The notes beneath the pieces were generated by a model. That model was not told the DNA's origin. It did no database searches and worked only from the letters and a program-made list of their open reading frames with translations. The translations under genes were made by a program, and so were the position numbers. A DNA stretch of 64,000 nt, from positions 558,001-622,000 of the forward strand of contig NC_060203.1 in the NCBI RefSeq assembly GCF_020623625.1, written 5' to 3'. Numbering within the stretch: the stretch's first letter is position 1; each line of letters begins with the position of its first letter. Below are positions 48,320 to 58,285 of the stretch, one piece after another. Origin of the DNA: Saccharomycodes ludwigii (taxonomy: Eukaryota > Ascomycota > Saccharomycetes > Saccharomycodales > Saccharomycodaceae).

Positions 48320-50485
48320 TTATATATTCTGTAACATGCCCTGCAAAGTATCTTTAATCCTAATCAACTCTTCATCCTTTGGATACCAGTTATGTAATTC
48401 TGTAAACATTTCATCTACAACTTGCTTTCCCAAATGATTTTTAGTTTCATTTAAAAAGCCTCTCATACACCAAGGTAACCTAGTTAAATGTGTTCCTATT
48501 TCGCTAACTTTATAAGGTTTGAAAATAACCGGTTGTTGTTCATTTAAATGAGATGTTTCCCAAGCAAATTGAAATCCCATTTGATATACTTGATGTTCAA
48601 AATAAATCTTAGAATGACCCCCCCCTGTTAATGGCCCAACTAACGTTTTACTTATTTCCTTGATGATCCCATGATCATTTAACCCCAAGTTAGTTAATAT
48701 ATTGGCAGTTTCAACAACCTTTATTAAAAACTTGGGTGTTTCTGAATCCTTATCGATAAATGTGGATCTAAAAATATTTGGATGAAATGCAAAGGAACAT
48801 GAAGAACTGTACAACGGCACTAATTGGTCGGTTATGGAGCCAATGAAGCAGATCTTAACGTTACACGAAATAATGATTCTTAAATTTGTCATATATTTTC
48901 TACTTTGTATTGAATTGAAATCTTGAAATGAAAATAATTCTTTGGACATTTCATTTTCAAATTTAAAGTAGATTTTTGCAAACCACGTCTTGTCCATTGC
49001 ATACAGCGGTCCATTATTAATCCCTGCCATTGCTAAGATCCCGATTTTTCTTTTAAAGCTAGGATCCGGTATTATAACTCCGTCTTCAATTAAACGACCC
49101 AACAAAATGATACTGACAGGACACCCTTGGGAATGGGAAACAAAGTAAATCAAGTCAGCACTATTTAATTCTTCTTTGTATTTTGTTAAAATATCATAAA
49201 AAAAATTTACTCTGTCAAAAACCATTCCTTCCCTTTCCAACGCAATTTTGTCAATGTGCAATTTTTGGCCCTTATAATATTTTCTTATCGAAAACTCAGC
49301 TTCTGTAATGAATTTCGTAGAGGTACCTGTCGGATTCCCCAAAAGTTTACGCACATTTTTATGTGGGAAAAACCCATGTACCCCAATTAACATGATCCTT
49401 TTAGGCGGTGGGTTCATAATATCTGTGTAGTGATGATTTCTGTATAAATGCTTTTCCGCCTTGGATTTGTCAGGGGTGTTCAAAACAGTGGAATTATAAG
49501 GTACAGGGGATTGATTCAGACTGATACCATTGTTTGCAGAAGTGTTATAAGTTAACGTTGGTGTAGATACCGGCATAGATAAGGATAATATATTACGAAT
49601 TCCAGAGAATTGGGTAAAATTTCCAGGAAAAATAAAATCATAAATTAGGGATAGAATAGGTTTTGCTGGCAAGGTGTCAAACTGCGGTGCTACGATGTTC
49701 TTATCTTGAACATTAATGGATTCATCAGGGTCTATAACAACCTCGTCAGTATTAGCAGTTGTATTGTTCTTCGTTGGTGTATTCTTGTTTGAATCATCCA
49801 ATAATTGTTGGTCTACACCATTCTTTATAGCAGTATTGACGGATGTATTTGTGGAAATGTCGGTATTTGAACGATGTTCATGTTTTGGATTCTGTGGTTG
49901 GATGTCTGTTGTAATAAAATCTTGTAGTATTAACTCATTAATTAAATTCAAAGAAGATTCATTGGGATTAATTTTGCTCAAGTTTACCGAGGAATCTGCT
50001 GTGGCTATTTTGGAAACAGAATCAGCAGTACTATTATCACTTTCATCAACATTATTTTCTTCTTTACCTTTAGACGATACATCAGATATCTCCGGATTCT
50101 TTTGTTTAAGTGACCACAAAGACCAGGTTCTTTTATTATTATTATTATTATTATTATTTTTCTGTTTTGATGATAAAATAGCAACTGACGATTCTTCACA
50201 CACAACATTATCATCTAATATCATAGACCGAGTTGAAGATATAGAACTTGTAGATTCAATTGTTTTGTTGGTAGTGTTATCAATAACAGGGGGATTAATA
50301 TTTATTTTATGATCCAGATCAGATACTGAGGAAGGTCTCCAAAAATTCCATATGGATGGAGAAGTTATTGAACTTTGTCTTGTCTTTTGAATATTAAGAT
50401 TGTTGACGGCACTAGGATCCCGTTGTTGAGCTTGGATTTCGAGCAGAACAGTTGTACCAGGTAAGTTTTTGTTATCATCGGACAT
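48320..50485 (-). CDS. Conserved lipase-like protein, YML020W type
   Basis: A 721-residue protein of the fungal family that includes S. cerevisiae YML020W (664 residues), whose role is not established. The N-terminal 270 residues are Ser/Asn-rich, with SIWNFWRPSS and TWSLWSLKQK motifs. The conserved half contains RIMLIGVHGFFPHK, then LIYFVSHSQGCPVSIILLGRL, with a nucleophile-elbow-like Ser452, so an alpha/beta-hydrolase fold is likely. GILAMAGINNGPLYAM and FIGSITDQLVPLYSS follow, the latter placing an Asp as a second triad residue candidate. The C-terminal GLNDHGIIKEISKTLVGPLTGGGHSKIY supplies candidate His residues. Activity is inferred, not known. Divergent from UNG1. Confidence 0.85.
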   Translation of the reverse strand: MSDDNKNLPGTTVLLEIQAQQRDPSAVNNLNIQKTRQSSITSPSIWNFWRPSSVSDLDHKININPPVIDNTTNKTIESTSSISSTRSMILDDNVVCEESSVAILSSKQKNNNNNNNNKRTWSLWSLKQKNPEISDVSSKGKEENNVDESDNSTADSVSKIATADSSVNLSKINPNESSLNLINELILQDFITTDIQPQNPKHEHRSNTDISTNTSVNTAIKNGVDQQLLDDSNKNTPTKNNTTANTDEVVIDPDESINVQDKNIVAPQFDTLPAKPILSLIYDFIFPGNFTQFSGIRNILSLSMPVSTPTLTYNTSANNGISLNQSPVPYNSTVLNTPDKSKAEKHLYRNHHYTDIMNPPPKRIMLIGVHGFFPHKNVRKLLGNPTGTSTKFITEAEFSIRKYYKGQKLHIDKIALEREGMVFDRVNFFYDILTKYKEELNSADLIYFVSHSQGCPVSIILLGRLIEDGVIIPDPSFKRKIGILAMAGINNGPLYAMDKTWFAKIYFKFENEMSKELFSFQDFNSIQSRKYMTNLRIIISCNVKICFIGSITDQLVPLYSSSCSFAFHPNIFRSTFIDKDSETPKFLIKVVETANILTNLGLNDHGIIKEISKTLVGPLTGGGHSKIYFEHQVYQMGFQFAWETSHLNEQQPVIFKPYKVSEIGTHLTRLPWCMRGFLNETKNHLGKQVVDEMFTELHNWYPKDEELIRIKDTLQGMLQNI

Positions 50486-50976
50486 TTAAAGCTGGTGTGA
50501 GTCTTTGTAAAATTAGAAAGTGAGGGAGGGGGAAGGGAAAGGAAAGATGGTAAGAAATAAAACTAAACAAGTATATATATATATATATATACAGACATAC
50601 ACACATATATAAATGTTTTTTTTTTTCTTTAGTTAATTTGGATATATTATTTTACAATTGGAAATTGATGATATTGCATATTTTATTGATAATAATTTTT
50701 TTTTACAAGTTGATAAACCGCGTATTTAACATTTTTAATTAAATGCTGCTTTTTATTATTATTTTTTGTTGAGTTTCGTAGAAAATGCATAAAGCATTCG
50801 TAGAAAATGCGTAAAAGAATCGATGTTTTTTTTTTTAAGGGGAAAAAGAAAATATTTCTTTTTTTTTTTGAGTTTTCTTTCTTTGCTTTTCAACAATTTG
50901 ACTTTTTATATATAAACAATTTAAAAAAAATAAATAAACATTACTAAAAAGGAAAAAAAAAGACAAATCATCCTGT
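50486..50976. other. Divergent promoter region YML020W / UNG1
   Basis: 491 bp with a (TA)n tract near 50573-50592, a 22-bp-period direct repeat (listed separately) and T-rich blocks. No exact ACGCGT cell-cycle box was seen, although UNG1 carries one in S. cerevisiae as far as I recall. Confidence 0.45.
50775..50818 (+). repeat. Two 22-bp direct repeats before UNG1
   Basis: TTCGTAGAAAATGCATAAAGCA is followed directly by TTCGTAGAAAATGCGTAAAAGA, with three differences. It lies about 160-200 bp before the UNG1 ATG. Confidence 0.8.
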
Positions 50977-52023
50977 ATGAATACATCCAATCATCAAATA
51001 ATGACTGCCCACAATAAAAGACCTAAGACCGTTTTAGATTTTTTTACCAAGAAAGAACCTCAACAACAATTTAAAAAACAAAAAACTAATTTGTCAAATT
51101 CGTATAAAAAAGAAAATCATTCAGTCTTATCTGATCCAAATGGAAAGGAAAACCTTAGCATACCTCATAATTCTTCAATAACAAATCCCACCATTGTCAC
51201 CAGTAATGAATCATTAATTCCTTCCGATAAACAAGCATTATTAAAATTAGAAATAGATACCATCGACCCCTCTTGGTTCAAAATATTACGAAAAGAATTT
51301 ATCAAGCCATACTTTTTAAGTTTGAAAACTTTCCTAAATAACGAAATAAACGTAAAACATAAAAAGGTGTTTCCACCGGAGCAAGATATTTATTCATGGA
51401 CTAGGTTAACCAAGTTTGAAGATGTAAAAGTAGTCATAATAGGTCAAGATCCCTACCATAATTTTAATCAAGCACACGGTTTAGCTTTTAGTGTTCGCCA
51501 TCCAACCCCAGCACCACCAAGTCTAATAAATATTTACAAAGAAATACAGAAATATAATTATCCTGATTTCAAAATAGACAATTCAAATGGCGACTTAACT
51601 AATTGGAGTAAACAAGGTGTCTTATTGTTAAATACTTGTTTAACTGTTGAAGCACATAAAGCGTTTTCGCATGCTAAAAAAGGTTGGGAGATTTTTACCA
51701 GCAAAGTTATTGAGCTTTTAATACTTGATAGATTAGAAAATAAGAAGCCTTTGTGTTTGATACTATGGGGAAATAATGCCAAAAAGGTGATTTCTAAAGA
51801 TTTAGCAAAAAAAATTGAAAATAAAAAAAATATTTTGGTTTTAAAATCTACTCATCCATCTCCTCTGTCTGCTGGTAGAGGTGGATTTTTCAATGAAAGA
51901 CACTTTAAGAAAGTTAATGATTGGTTATTTAATGATTTCCATCAAAAGATGATTGATTGGAGTATTGTTGAAGGTACTACTTTGAAAGAAGTGCAAGAAA
52001 AAAACCAAAAGCTAATCCAGTAG
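50977..52023 (+). CDS. UNG1: Uracil-DNA glycosylase
   Basis: Removes uracil from nuclear and mitochondrial DNA in base excision repair. It has 348 residues (359 in S. cerevisiae). The N-terminus has KTVLDFFTKK, a PIP-box-like PCNA motif, in place of yeast TTIEDFF. The catalytic domain is complete: GQDPYHNFNQAHGLAFSV with catalytic Asp158 (156-173), PTPAPPSLINIYKE, GVLLLNTCLTVEAHKA, LILWGNNAKK and the DNA-intercalation loop HPSPLSAGRGGF with His293. In-frame ATGs at codons 1 and 9 could give mitochondrial and nuclear forms. Divergent from the YML020W-type gene. Confidence 0.97.
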   Translation: MNTSNHQIMTAHNKRPKTVLDFFTKKEPQQQFKKQKTNLSNSYKKENHSVLSDPNGKENLSIPHNSSITNPTIVTSNESLIPSDKQALLKLEIDTIDPSWFKILRKEFIKPYFLSLKTFLNNEINVKHKKVFPPEQDIYSWTRLTKFEDVKVVIIGQDPYHNFNQAHGLAFSVRHPTPAPPSLINIYKEIQKYNYPDFKIDNSNGDLTNWSKQGVLLLNTCLTVEAHKAFSHAKKGWEIFTSKVIELLILDRLENKKPLCLILWGNNAKKVISKDLAKKIENKKNILVLKSTHPSPLSAGRGGFFNERHFKKVNDWLFNDFHQKMIDWSIVEGTTLKEVQEKNQKLIQ

Positions 52024-52566
52024 TACTTGTTGTCTTTAAACTGATTGATTTTTTTCTTTTTTCTTTTTCTTTTTCTCTTTCTTTTTTTCGGGTCTACTAA
52101 TATATTGTTTATTTTGGAATGGGTTTTATTTTTTTTTAAAAAATTCAAAGTGTTATTATAGTTTTTTGTATTATTTTCTGATGCTAATATTTTACTGATC
52201 TAATTTTGTTATATATATATATATATATATACAAATACGTTGATTGACTTTTAATTATTTTCAATTTTGAATATTTTTATTTTTCATTTAATCTATTCCT
52301 ATTTTTAATTCAATTTTGTATTTATTTTTCATTATTGATGAATATAAACCAAACGTTTGTCCATTGTTTATTTTCTTTCCAAAAAAGATAAATATTGATT
52401 TTTTTTTTTTTTTTCCTTTTTATTTTTAAGCTTTTATTAAATTATATTTTTAAAGTATTTTAAATTACTAGCAAAAAAAATATTTATTGGTTTTTCATTA
52501 TTCAACAAAAACTTGAACAAAAATAAAAAAATATAAAAAAAAAAAAAATTAATCATCCTTAAAATA
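52024..52566. other. UNG1-DOT1 intergenic region
   Basis: 543 bp of AT-rich DNA with T/C tracts after UNG1, (TA)n near 52211-52231 and a 17-T run at about 52399-52415. No gene or recognised site. Confidence 0.4.
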
Positions 52567-54675
52567 ATGACGTCTAACATATTAGAAACAACAATTACAT
52601 CAGATTGCAAAAGTGATATATCCATTGAGTCAAAAAGAAAATCCTCATTAGTTTCACCTTCTAGTTCTTTTACAGATGATATGGAAATTTTAAACAATAA
52701 GGATATTACTCCTTTATCCAGTAGCGGAAACAATCATCAATTATTACAGGAAAAAAATGAACCACCAAAGGTAAACAAGAAAAATAATATTCCTACAAAG
52801 GAAGTAGAAGTATCTCCAACTTCTCAGCTACAACCTAGACACGAAAAACAAATAAGTGCCACATTATTGAAACTAATCAAGGATGCCAATAGATATGACC
52901 CTAATTGTGAATACAGCTTACCCACAGGGTTTTTAAGGCCACGAAAACCTAAGAAACTTGGTATATACGACGAAGTATTAAAAGAAGAGCAGGAATTGAA
53001 AAATCAAAAAATATTCAAGAAAAAGCAAGAAAAAAAAGAATCCATACAAAGGTCTAAAGAAAAGAGGAAACAATCCATGGAAAAGACCAAAGAAAAGAAA
53101 AGAAAAGAACGGAAACAAAGAACCAGTAAAAATATGATTACTAAAAAAAGTTCACTATCACGAGATATAATCATTGAAGGTAATGGGGAAATTTTTGAAC
53201 ATAAAATGGTAGAATCCACCAATCAAGAGGTTGATGATAGAAAATTGTTAAAAGAAATTTTATACTATCCAGAAGATAAAAATAAGTCACAAAATAATGA
53301 CATTCAACAAGAAACAAAGATTAATAAAAAGGAAAATGATACAGAAAAAGGGGAGGGGCGCACTTATTATTTTATATATATAGACAATAAAACTATAAAA
53401 AAATATTCCAACTTCTTCATCAAAGATTTGCCAAAAGACTCCCCATCAGACTTAATCCAATCCAATCAAATATCACAATTAAACGCTTCAACAACTGTGG
53501 AATTCCATCCATCTGTTATATATCCAAATTATAAAGAAACTTTTGAAATTGATTTTACCAATCCTAAAAAATTACTTGTTTACAATCCAATGCTGGAAAT
53601 TGGCAGAACAATTGAATACAATAGTTTAATATATCTCCCTGCTTTATATACCGACTATGTTGACCAAGAAATTTTGCCCAATTTATTTGAAGCTTATAAA
53701 AATGAAAACGTGGAAAGTTTCCAAAATGCGGTTTTAAAATATAACAATTACATCTTAAAAATACCCAAAGATGCCATTACGAAACATTTGTCAAATTTGG
53801 AAGCCTTGCCAGTATCTTTTATCCATTTTATATTAACATCGGTATATGTTAGAACGGTTTTACCAGATGCGAAAAAATTAAAAAAATACGTTGCTTTTAG
53901 TAACTTCGTGTATGGTGAACTATTGCCAAGTTTCTTGACGACTTGTTATCAACAGTGCGATTTGAATGATGAGAAAATTTTTGTTGATTTAGGCAGTGGT
54001 GTCGGGAACTGTGTTATTCAGGCAGCTTTGGAATATGGTTGTAAATTAAGTTTTGGTTGTGAAATAATGGAAAATGCAAGCGATTTAACTGAATCACAAA
54101 CTCGGGAATTAGAAAAAAGATGCAAATTACTAGGGATAAATTTGGGGAAAACGTTGTTTGAACTAAGAACTAGTTTTGTGGATAATGAAAAAGTTATTGA
54201 GATATTAAAAAAGTGTGATGTCTTGCTAATTAACAATTTTATATTTGATGCTAAAATGAATGGTTATATTGAGAATTTGATACAAAACGTTAAAGTTGGA
54301 TGTAAAATTATCACTTTAAAAACTTTAAGGCCGTATGGATTTATAGCTGATTCGAATAATATAGATAATATTTTATGTCGCCTAAAAGTTGACAAGTTTT
54401 CATTGCCCGAAGATAGTGTATCGTGGACATATACTGGTGGTGGGGAGTACTACATATCCACTGTAACTGATTTTATTGATGAAAGTTTATTGACTGTACA
54501 TGCCAGAGTTCGTAATATAAGGAAACCCAATTATTCATATGAATTGTTTCCATTGCAAGAAGATGAAAATGAGCATTCAATTGGTGGGAAAAAGAGTAGA
54601 GGTAAAAAAAATAAGGTGAGTAAGACCAAAAAGTTAAAAAATGACAAACCGAAAAAACAAAAATTGAACAAATAA
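52567..54675 (+). CDS. DOT1: Histone H3-K79 methyltransferase Dot1
   Basis: Methylates Lys79 of H3 in nucleosomes; acts in telomere silencing and the meiotic and DNA-damage checkpoints. It has 702 residues (582 in S. cerevisiae). The N-terminal half is Lys/Arg/Glu-rich, especially about 139-200, as in yeast where this region binds nucleosomes. The catalytic domain includes FIHFILTSVYVRTVLPDAKKL, KYVAFSNFVYGELLPSF, SAM motif I FVDLGSGVGNCVIQAALEYG (Asp474), LLINNFIFDAKMN, KTLRPYGF and SWTYTGGGEYYISTV. Unlike yeast Dot1, which ends soon after this, a further Lys-rich tail of about 45 residues follows. Convergent with the APT gene. Confidence 0.96.
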   Translation: MTSNILETTITSDCKSDISIESKRKSSLVSPSSSFTDDMEILNNKDITPLSSSGNNHQLLQEKNEPPKVNKKNNIPTKEVEVSPTSQLQPRHEKQISATLLKLIKDANRYDPNCEYSLPTGFLRPRKPKKLGIYDEVLKEEQELKNQKIFKKKQEKKESIQRSKEKRKQSMEKTKEKKRKERKQRTSKNMITKKSSLSRDIIIEGNGEIFEHKMVESTNQEVDDRKLLKEILYYPEDKNKSQNNDIQQETKINKKENDTEKGEGRTYYFIYIDNKTIKKYSNFFIKDLPKDSPSDLIQSNQISQLNASTTVEFHPSVIYPNYKETFEIDFTNPKKLLVYNPMLEIGRTIEYNSLIYLPALYTDYVDQEILPNLFEAYKNENVESFQNAVLKYNNYILKIPKDAITKHLSNLEALPVSFIHFILTSVYVRTVLPDAKKLKKYVAFSNFVYGELLPSFLTTCYQQCDLNDEKIFVDLGSGVGNCVIQAALEYGCKLSFGCEIMENASDLTESQTRELEKRCKLLGINLGKTLFELRTSFVDNEKVIEILKKCDVLLINNFIFDAKMNGYIENLIQNVKVGCKIITLKTLRPYGFIADSNNIDNILCRLKVDKFSLPEDSVSWTYTGGGEYYISTVTDFIDESLLTVHARVRNIRKPNYSYELFPLQEDENEHSIGGKKSRGKKNKVSKTKKLKNDKPKKQKLNK

Positions 54676-55028
54676 TAAGGAAATGGAAGATTTGCAAAGA
54701 AAAAAAAAAAAAAAAAATTTATAAAATAAATAAATATTAAAAATATCGAAAGTAAAATGTGTTGGAATAAAGCAATTCATGGTATAATGCATTAAACTCA
54801 TTTTACGATATGTAATATAAACTGATATCCGGATTTGTTAAATACATGGTCATATATATTAAACATATTCATAAACTTTATAATAAAATAGAGCAATATT
54901 AATAAAAAAAAAAAAAAACTTGTAAAAATATTATACTTTATTATTTAAGGTGTATACAATACAAGTTGTTAATTAATTCTTAAGTTCTTAATTAATAAAA
55001 ATGTGTGTGTATGTATAACAGCATATAA
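54676..55028. terminator. Convergent junction DOT1 / APT
   Basis: 353 bp with A-runs at 54700-54717 and 54904-54918 and AATAAA/TATATA elements suitable for 3'-end formation. No gene was seen. Confidence 0.4.
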
Positions 55029-55628
55029 TTATTTCAATGCTTCCTTTTGGGAACTTAATAACGTAAAAACAGGAGCTTGCAATTTTTCTCTACCTTTTAA
55101 GAAATCTAACTCCATAATAAATGCAAATTCTAAAATATTAGCATTTAATTTCTTGCACAACTCACCAGCAGCTAAAGCAGAACCACCAGTGGCAATAATA
55201 TCGTCCATAATAATAATGTTGCAACCTGCAGGCATGGATTCCGCCTGCATTTCAAAAATATCACGACCATATTCCTTGATATACGTGGCTTGAACAACTT
55301 CACCAGGTAATTTACCTTGTTTCCTGATAGGTATAAATCCACAGTTCAATGCCAAAGAAACAGAAGGGCCAAATAAAAATCCACGAGCTTCTAAACCCAC
55401 TATATAATCTATCTTAGTATTTGGGAATTTTTCTTTGAAATGTAAAATGAAGGCATCGATTAGCTTTTGAAATAATTGTGGAGATCTGAAAATTGGTAAA
55501 AAATCTTCAAATAAAATACCTTTAGAGGGAAAATTTGGGTATTGATGCAAGGCAGATCTCAATTCTATAGCCAAAACTTCTAAACAAGCACCTTTTTCTT
55601 CTGACTTAGATTGAGTACTTGCGGTCAT
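55029..55628 (-). CDS. APT1: Adenine phosphoribosyltransferase
   Basis: Salvage enzyme converting adenine and PRPP to AMP. The ATG at 55626-55628 gives 199 residues (187 in S. cerevisiae Apt1); the frame runs on upstream only from a GTG through a poly-Lys leader. ELRSALHQYPNFPSKGILFEDFLPIFRSPQLF is the family N-terminus. VGLEARGFLFGPSVSLAL, FIPIRKQGKLPGEV and the PRPP-binding loop IIMDDIIATGGSALAAGEL are intact. One gene represents the S. cerevisiae pair APT1 and the weakly active APT2. Divergent from NSE5. Confidence 0.96.
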   Translation of the reverse strand: MTASTQSKSEEKGACLEVLAIELRSALHQYPNFPSKGILFEDFLPIFRSPQLFQKLIDAFILHFKEKFPNTKIDYIVGLEARGFLFGPSVSLALNCGFIPIRKQGKLPGEVVQATYIKEYGRDIFEMQAESMPAGCNIIIMDDIIATGGSALAAGELCKKLNANILEFAFIMELDFLKGREKLQAPVFTLLSSQKEALK

Positions 55629-56207
55629 TTTTTTTTTTTTTTTTTTCACTTTTTCCTTTTTCCTTTTTTTTTTTTTTTTTTTTTTTTTAATTATTTTAGT
55701 ACAAATGATCTTAATTGATGGAAGATGTGTTTATATATATATATATATATATTATATTCTATTTATCATTTATATAATGTATATCTCTCTGCTTGGAAAA
55801 AAAGAAAGATATAAAAAAATAAAAAGAAACGATGTTAAGCCAGTAAAATTCCGCACAAAATTCAGTTTCTTTTTCTTTATTTCTGTATTTTTTTTTTTTT
55901 CCGTATATTAAAAAAATAATACAACGGAGATCAAACCGTTGAATTAAGTATTTATCCTACGGCCCTTTCAAGTCCGGTAACCATAAAATCATTTATCTCT
56001 TCGGCACATACAACAGTCGGACACAAATTATAATAACCCATCACATACAAAAGACCAAAGCCAAATTATTATGATAATAATAATAATAACATTATACCCC
56101 ATCAGTAATTGCCCTTCTTCCCTCTTAAATTACTTTATATCATTATACTCGCAGGAAAAAAGTCCTGCTAGATATAAATTATCCAACGCACCAAAGGAGA
56201 GTAAATA
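55629..56207. other. Divergent promoter region APT / NSE5
   Basis: 579 bp. T-runs border the APT start, a (TA)n tract lies near 55733-55752, and a GC-richer patch at 55925-56010 (CAACGG, CTACGGCCC, GTCCGG) may hold factor sites I cannot name. No TGACTC (Bas1) site was seen. Confidence 0.4.
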
Positions 56208-58178
56208 ATGCCCTTCTATTCAGATTCAGACTCATCTTCGGATTCAGACATCAACATCCATTTAACCAATAATAATACCGATAATGTTGCGAAAAGATCC
56301 TTAGATACCAGTATAACAACTCATAGCATGGAAAATAAAGACTCCACATTCACAAAAAATATTGCAAAACCATTATATTTCATTGATATAACATCAGAAA
56401 CTGTTGCTGACTTCGAATTAATGAATTCCATGTATACTCTTCAAAGCTATGATACTTTACTATTCTATCTAGAAAATGATATAATCCCGAACCAAAGTGC
56501 TTTGAATCAAGCAAGCTGGAAATTTGTTGTTCCCTCTTTCGATATGATCAACGTTTTGTTCACTTTAGCGTTTATGTCTTCAAATTACAAAGGCAAATAT
56601 TTAACCAAGAACAATCCATTTAACGTTTCTAATAGAGATTTGCAAACAAGAAGTTTAAACCTACTTTCTAAATATTTAAGCATTTTAGATGAATCAACAA
56701 ATAAGAGCCATAGTACTTCAAATTATACTGAATACCAAGTGAGTGTTTTGAGGTGTCAGTTTTTTTTATTTATTGATAATTTATTCGATCTTAATTCTGC
56801 TTTTATGAAAAATAACAATGATAATGTTTCCTTTAAACTAACTAAATTCGATAACTCTTCATTTAGTATTTTAGACAGGTTGAAAATACCTAGCAATTTA
56901 AACTATACTCAACTCACAACCTCTTTAAATAAATTAAAAAAATTGAATTCTAAACTATATCCCTTTATTGTTAGTCCCTTTCAAAATAATAGTGCTAGTA
57001 GTCTCATGGTTTTTAACAGCTTAATTTTCCCCTTACAATTTCAAAAGGAAAATTTTTGGGATTATCTTGGTGAGACTTTATCTAATTTGACTTCTTTAAA
57101 CAACGCTGAGTTTTGTGCAGGGTTAGAATCATCTTTTGTTTTTAGCTGTTTGTTGAGAGTAATAAAAATTAGACAAGATTATTATATTGAAAATGAATTA
57201 TCAAAAGAAAAAAATGTTTCCAAAAACATTAAGTTACAACAATTAAAAGACAGCCCCTTGTGTAAGCTATTTTCGTTGTTCGATAAAAGATACCCCTTAG
57301 GCATACCACAGCTACTATTTCCATATGCCCTAGATTCAGATACTAAAAAGAAGAATCTCGAAAATTTTTCATCGAAAGGAAAAAATATAAATAGAGATTC
57401 ACAAGGACCAGGGTTTGTTCCTCTTTATGATGACCAGGTTTTTAATGTTGATATAAATTTAAAATTAAATTCAAATTTAAAAAATATTGGATATCAAACA
57501 AAATTTAAACAACAAGAAAAATTGTATTTGGCTACAAACTTTTCTAAACAAATAATATTATTGTTATATGAATTATTTCAACAATTAAAAGTGTTTGTTA
57601 ATGGAAATAGTTCATCTATTACTAACCTATCATTAACAGGCAGAGTAACTAGAAACAGTTCTAATTTCGCTTATACTAAAAAAGAGTTTCAACTTCAACT
57701 TGTAAAGTATTTAATTAGGGAGTTTAAAACAAATCATTTTGAAGCTTTTTTCCATTTGGATTTTGTTGATATTTTAGAAGAAAATAACCGGCTATTGGAA
57801 TTTTTGTGGGATATAGGCTGGCTAACAATTAACCACATAAGAAATATAGACGATGATTTCGTTTTACCTCGATTAACAAATAAAGAGAACCATAAATTAA
57901 AATCTAAGTTTGAACTAAAGGAAATCAGTGGAGCTTTTTATGAAGTTATAAAAACCACTTATCAGGAATCATTTGAAATGGAATTTGAAATTTGTTTGCA
58001 ATGTATTTTAAGAATTTATTTTATCTATTTAAACAAAACCTTTTTCAATAACAACGATGAATTAAGATCTTTTAAGAAAAAATTTAATATTTCAATGGAA
58101 AAATATTTAACTTATAGAGATCAATCATATAATACAGACATAAAAGGAAAAATAATGAAATTTATCAAAAATATATGA
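56208..58178 (+). CDS. NSE5: Smc5-Smc6 complex subunit Nse5
   Basis: Nse5 pairs with Nse6, regulates the Smc5/6 ATPase and loads the complex on DNA. It is a fast-evolving family. It has 656 residues (556 in S. cerevisiae). After a Ser/Asp-rich start (DSDSSSDSD), which may be phosphorylated, the matching segment is FIDITSETVADFELMNSMYTLQSYDTLLFYLEN. PSFDMINVLFTLAFMSSNYKGKYLTKNNPFN and RSLNLLSKYLSILDES follow, then VLRCQFFLFID; yeast has ELLRCQFFLAID at this point. The rest is helical and less conserved, with RQDYYIENEL and QLKDSPLCKLFSLFDKR matching RQDYFIQHEV and RLSESPLAVFFESLNTR. Convergent with SSN2, 107 bp away. Confidence 0.87.
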   Translation: MPFYSDSDSSSDSDINIHLTNNNTDNVAKRSLDTSITTHSMENKDSTFTKNIAKPLYFIDITSETVADFELMNSMYTLQSYDTLLFYLENDIIPNQSALNQASWKFVVPSFDMINVLFTLAFMSSNYKGKYLTKNNPFNVSNRDLQTRSLNLLSKYLSILDESTNKSHSTSNYTEYQVSVLRCQFFLFIDNLFDLNSAFMKNNNDNVSFKLTKFDNSSFSILDRLKIPSNLNYTQLTTSLNKLKKLNSKLYPFIVSPFQNNSASSLMVFNSLIFPLQFQKENFWDYLGETLSNLTSLNNAEFCAGLESSFVFSCLLRVIKIRQDYYIENELSKEKNVSKNIKLQQLKDSPLCKLFSLFDKRYPLGIPQLLFPYALDSDTKKKNLENFSSKGKNINRDSQGPGFVPLYDDQVFNVDINLKLNSNLKNIGYQTKFKQQEKLYLATNFSKQIILLLYELFQQLKVFVNGNSSSITNLSLTGRVTRNSSNFAYTKKEFQLQLVKYLIREFKTNHFEAFFHLDFVDILEENNRLLEFLWDIGWLTINHIRNIDDDFVLPRLTNKENHKLKSKFELKEISGAFYEVIKTTYQESFEMEFEICLQCILRIYFIYLNKTFFNNNDELRSFKKKFNISMEKYLTYRDQSYNTDIKGKIMKFIKNI

Positions 58179-58285
58179 ACTATATATATGTATATACATA
58201 TATATTCATTTGTGAATCTGGCAAGTAATAACAATGGATGCGTACAAAAAAAAAAAAAAAAAAAAAACATCACTAAAATCATAAT

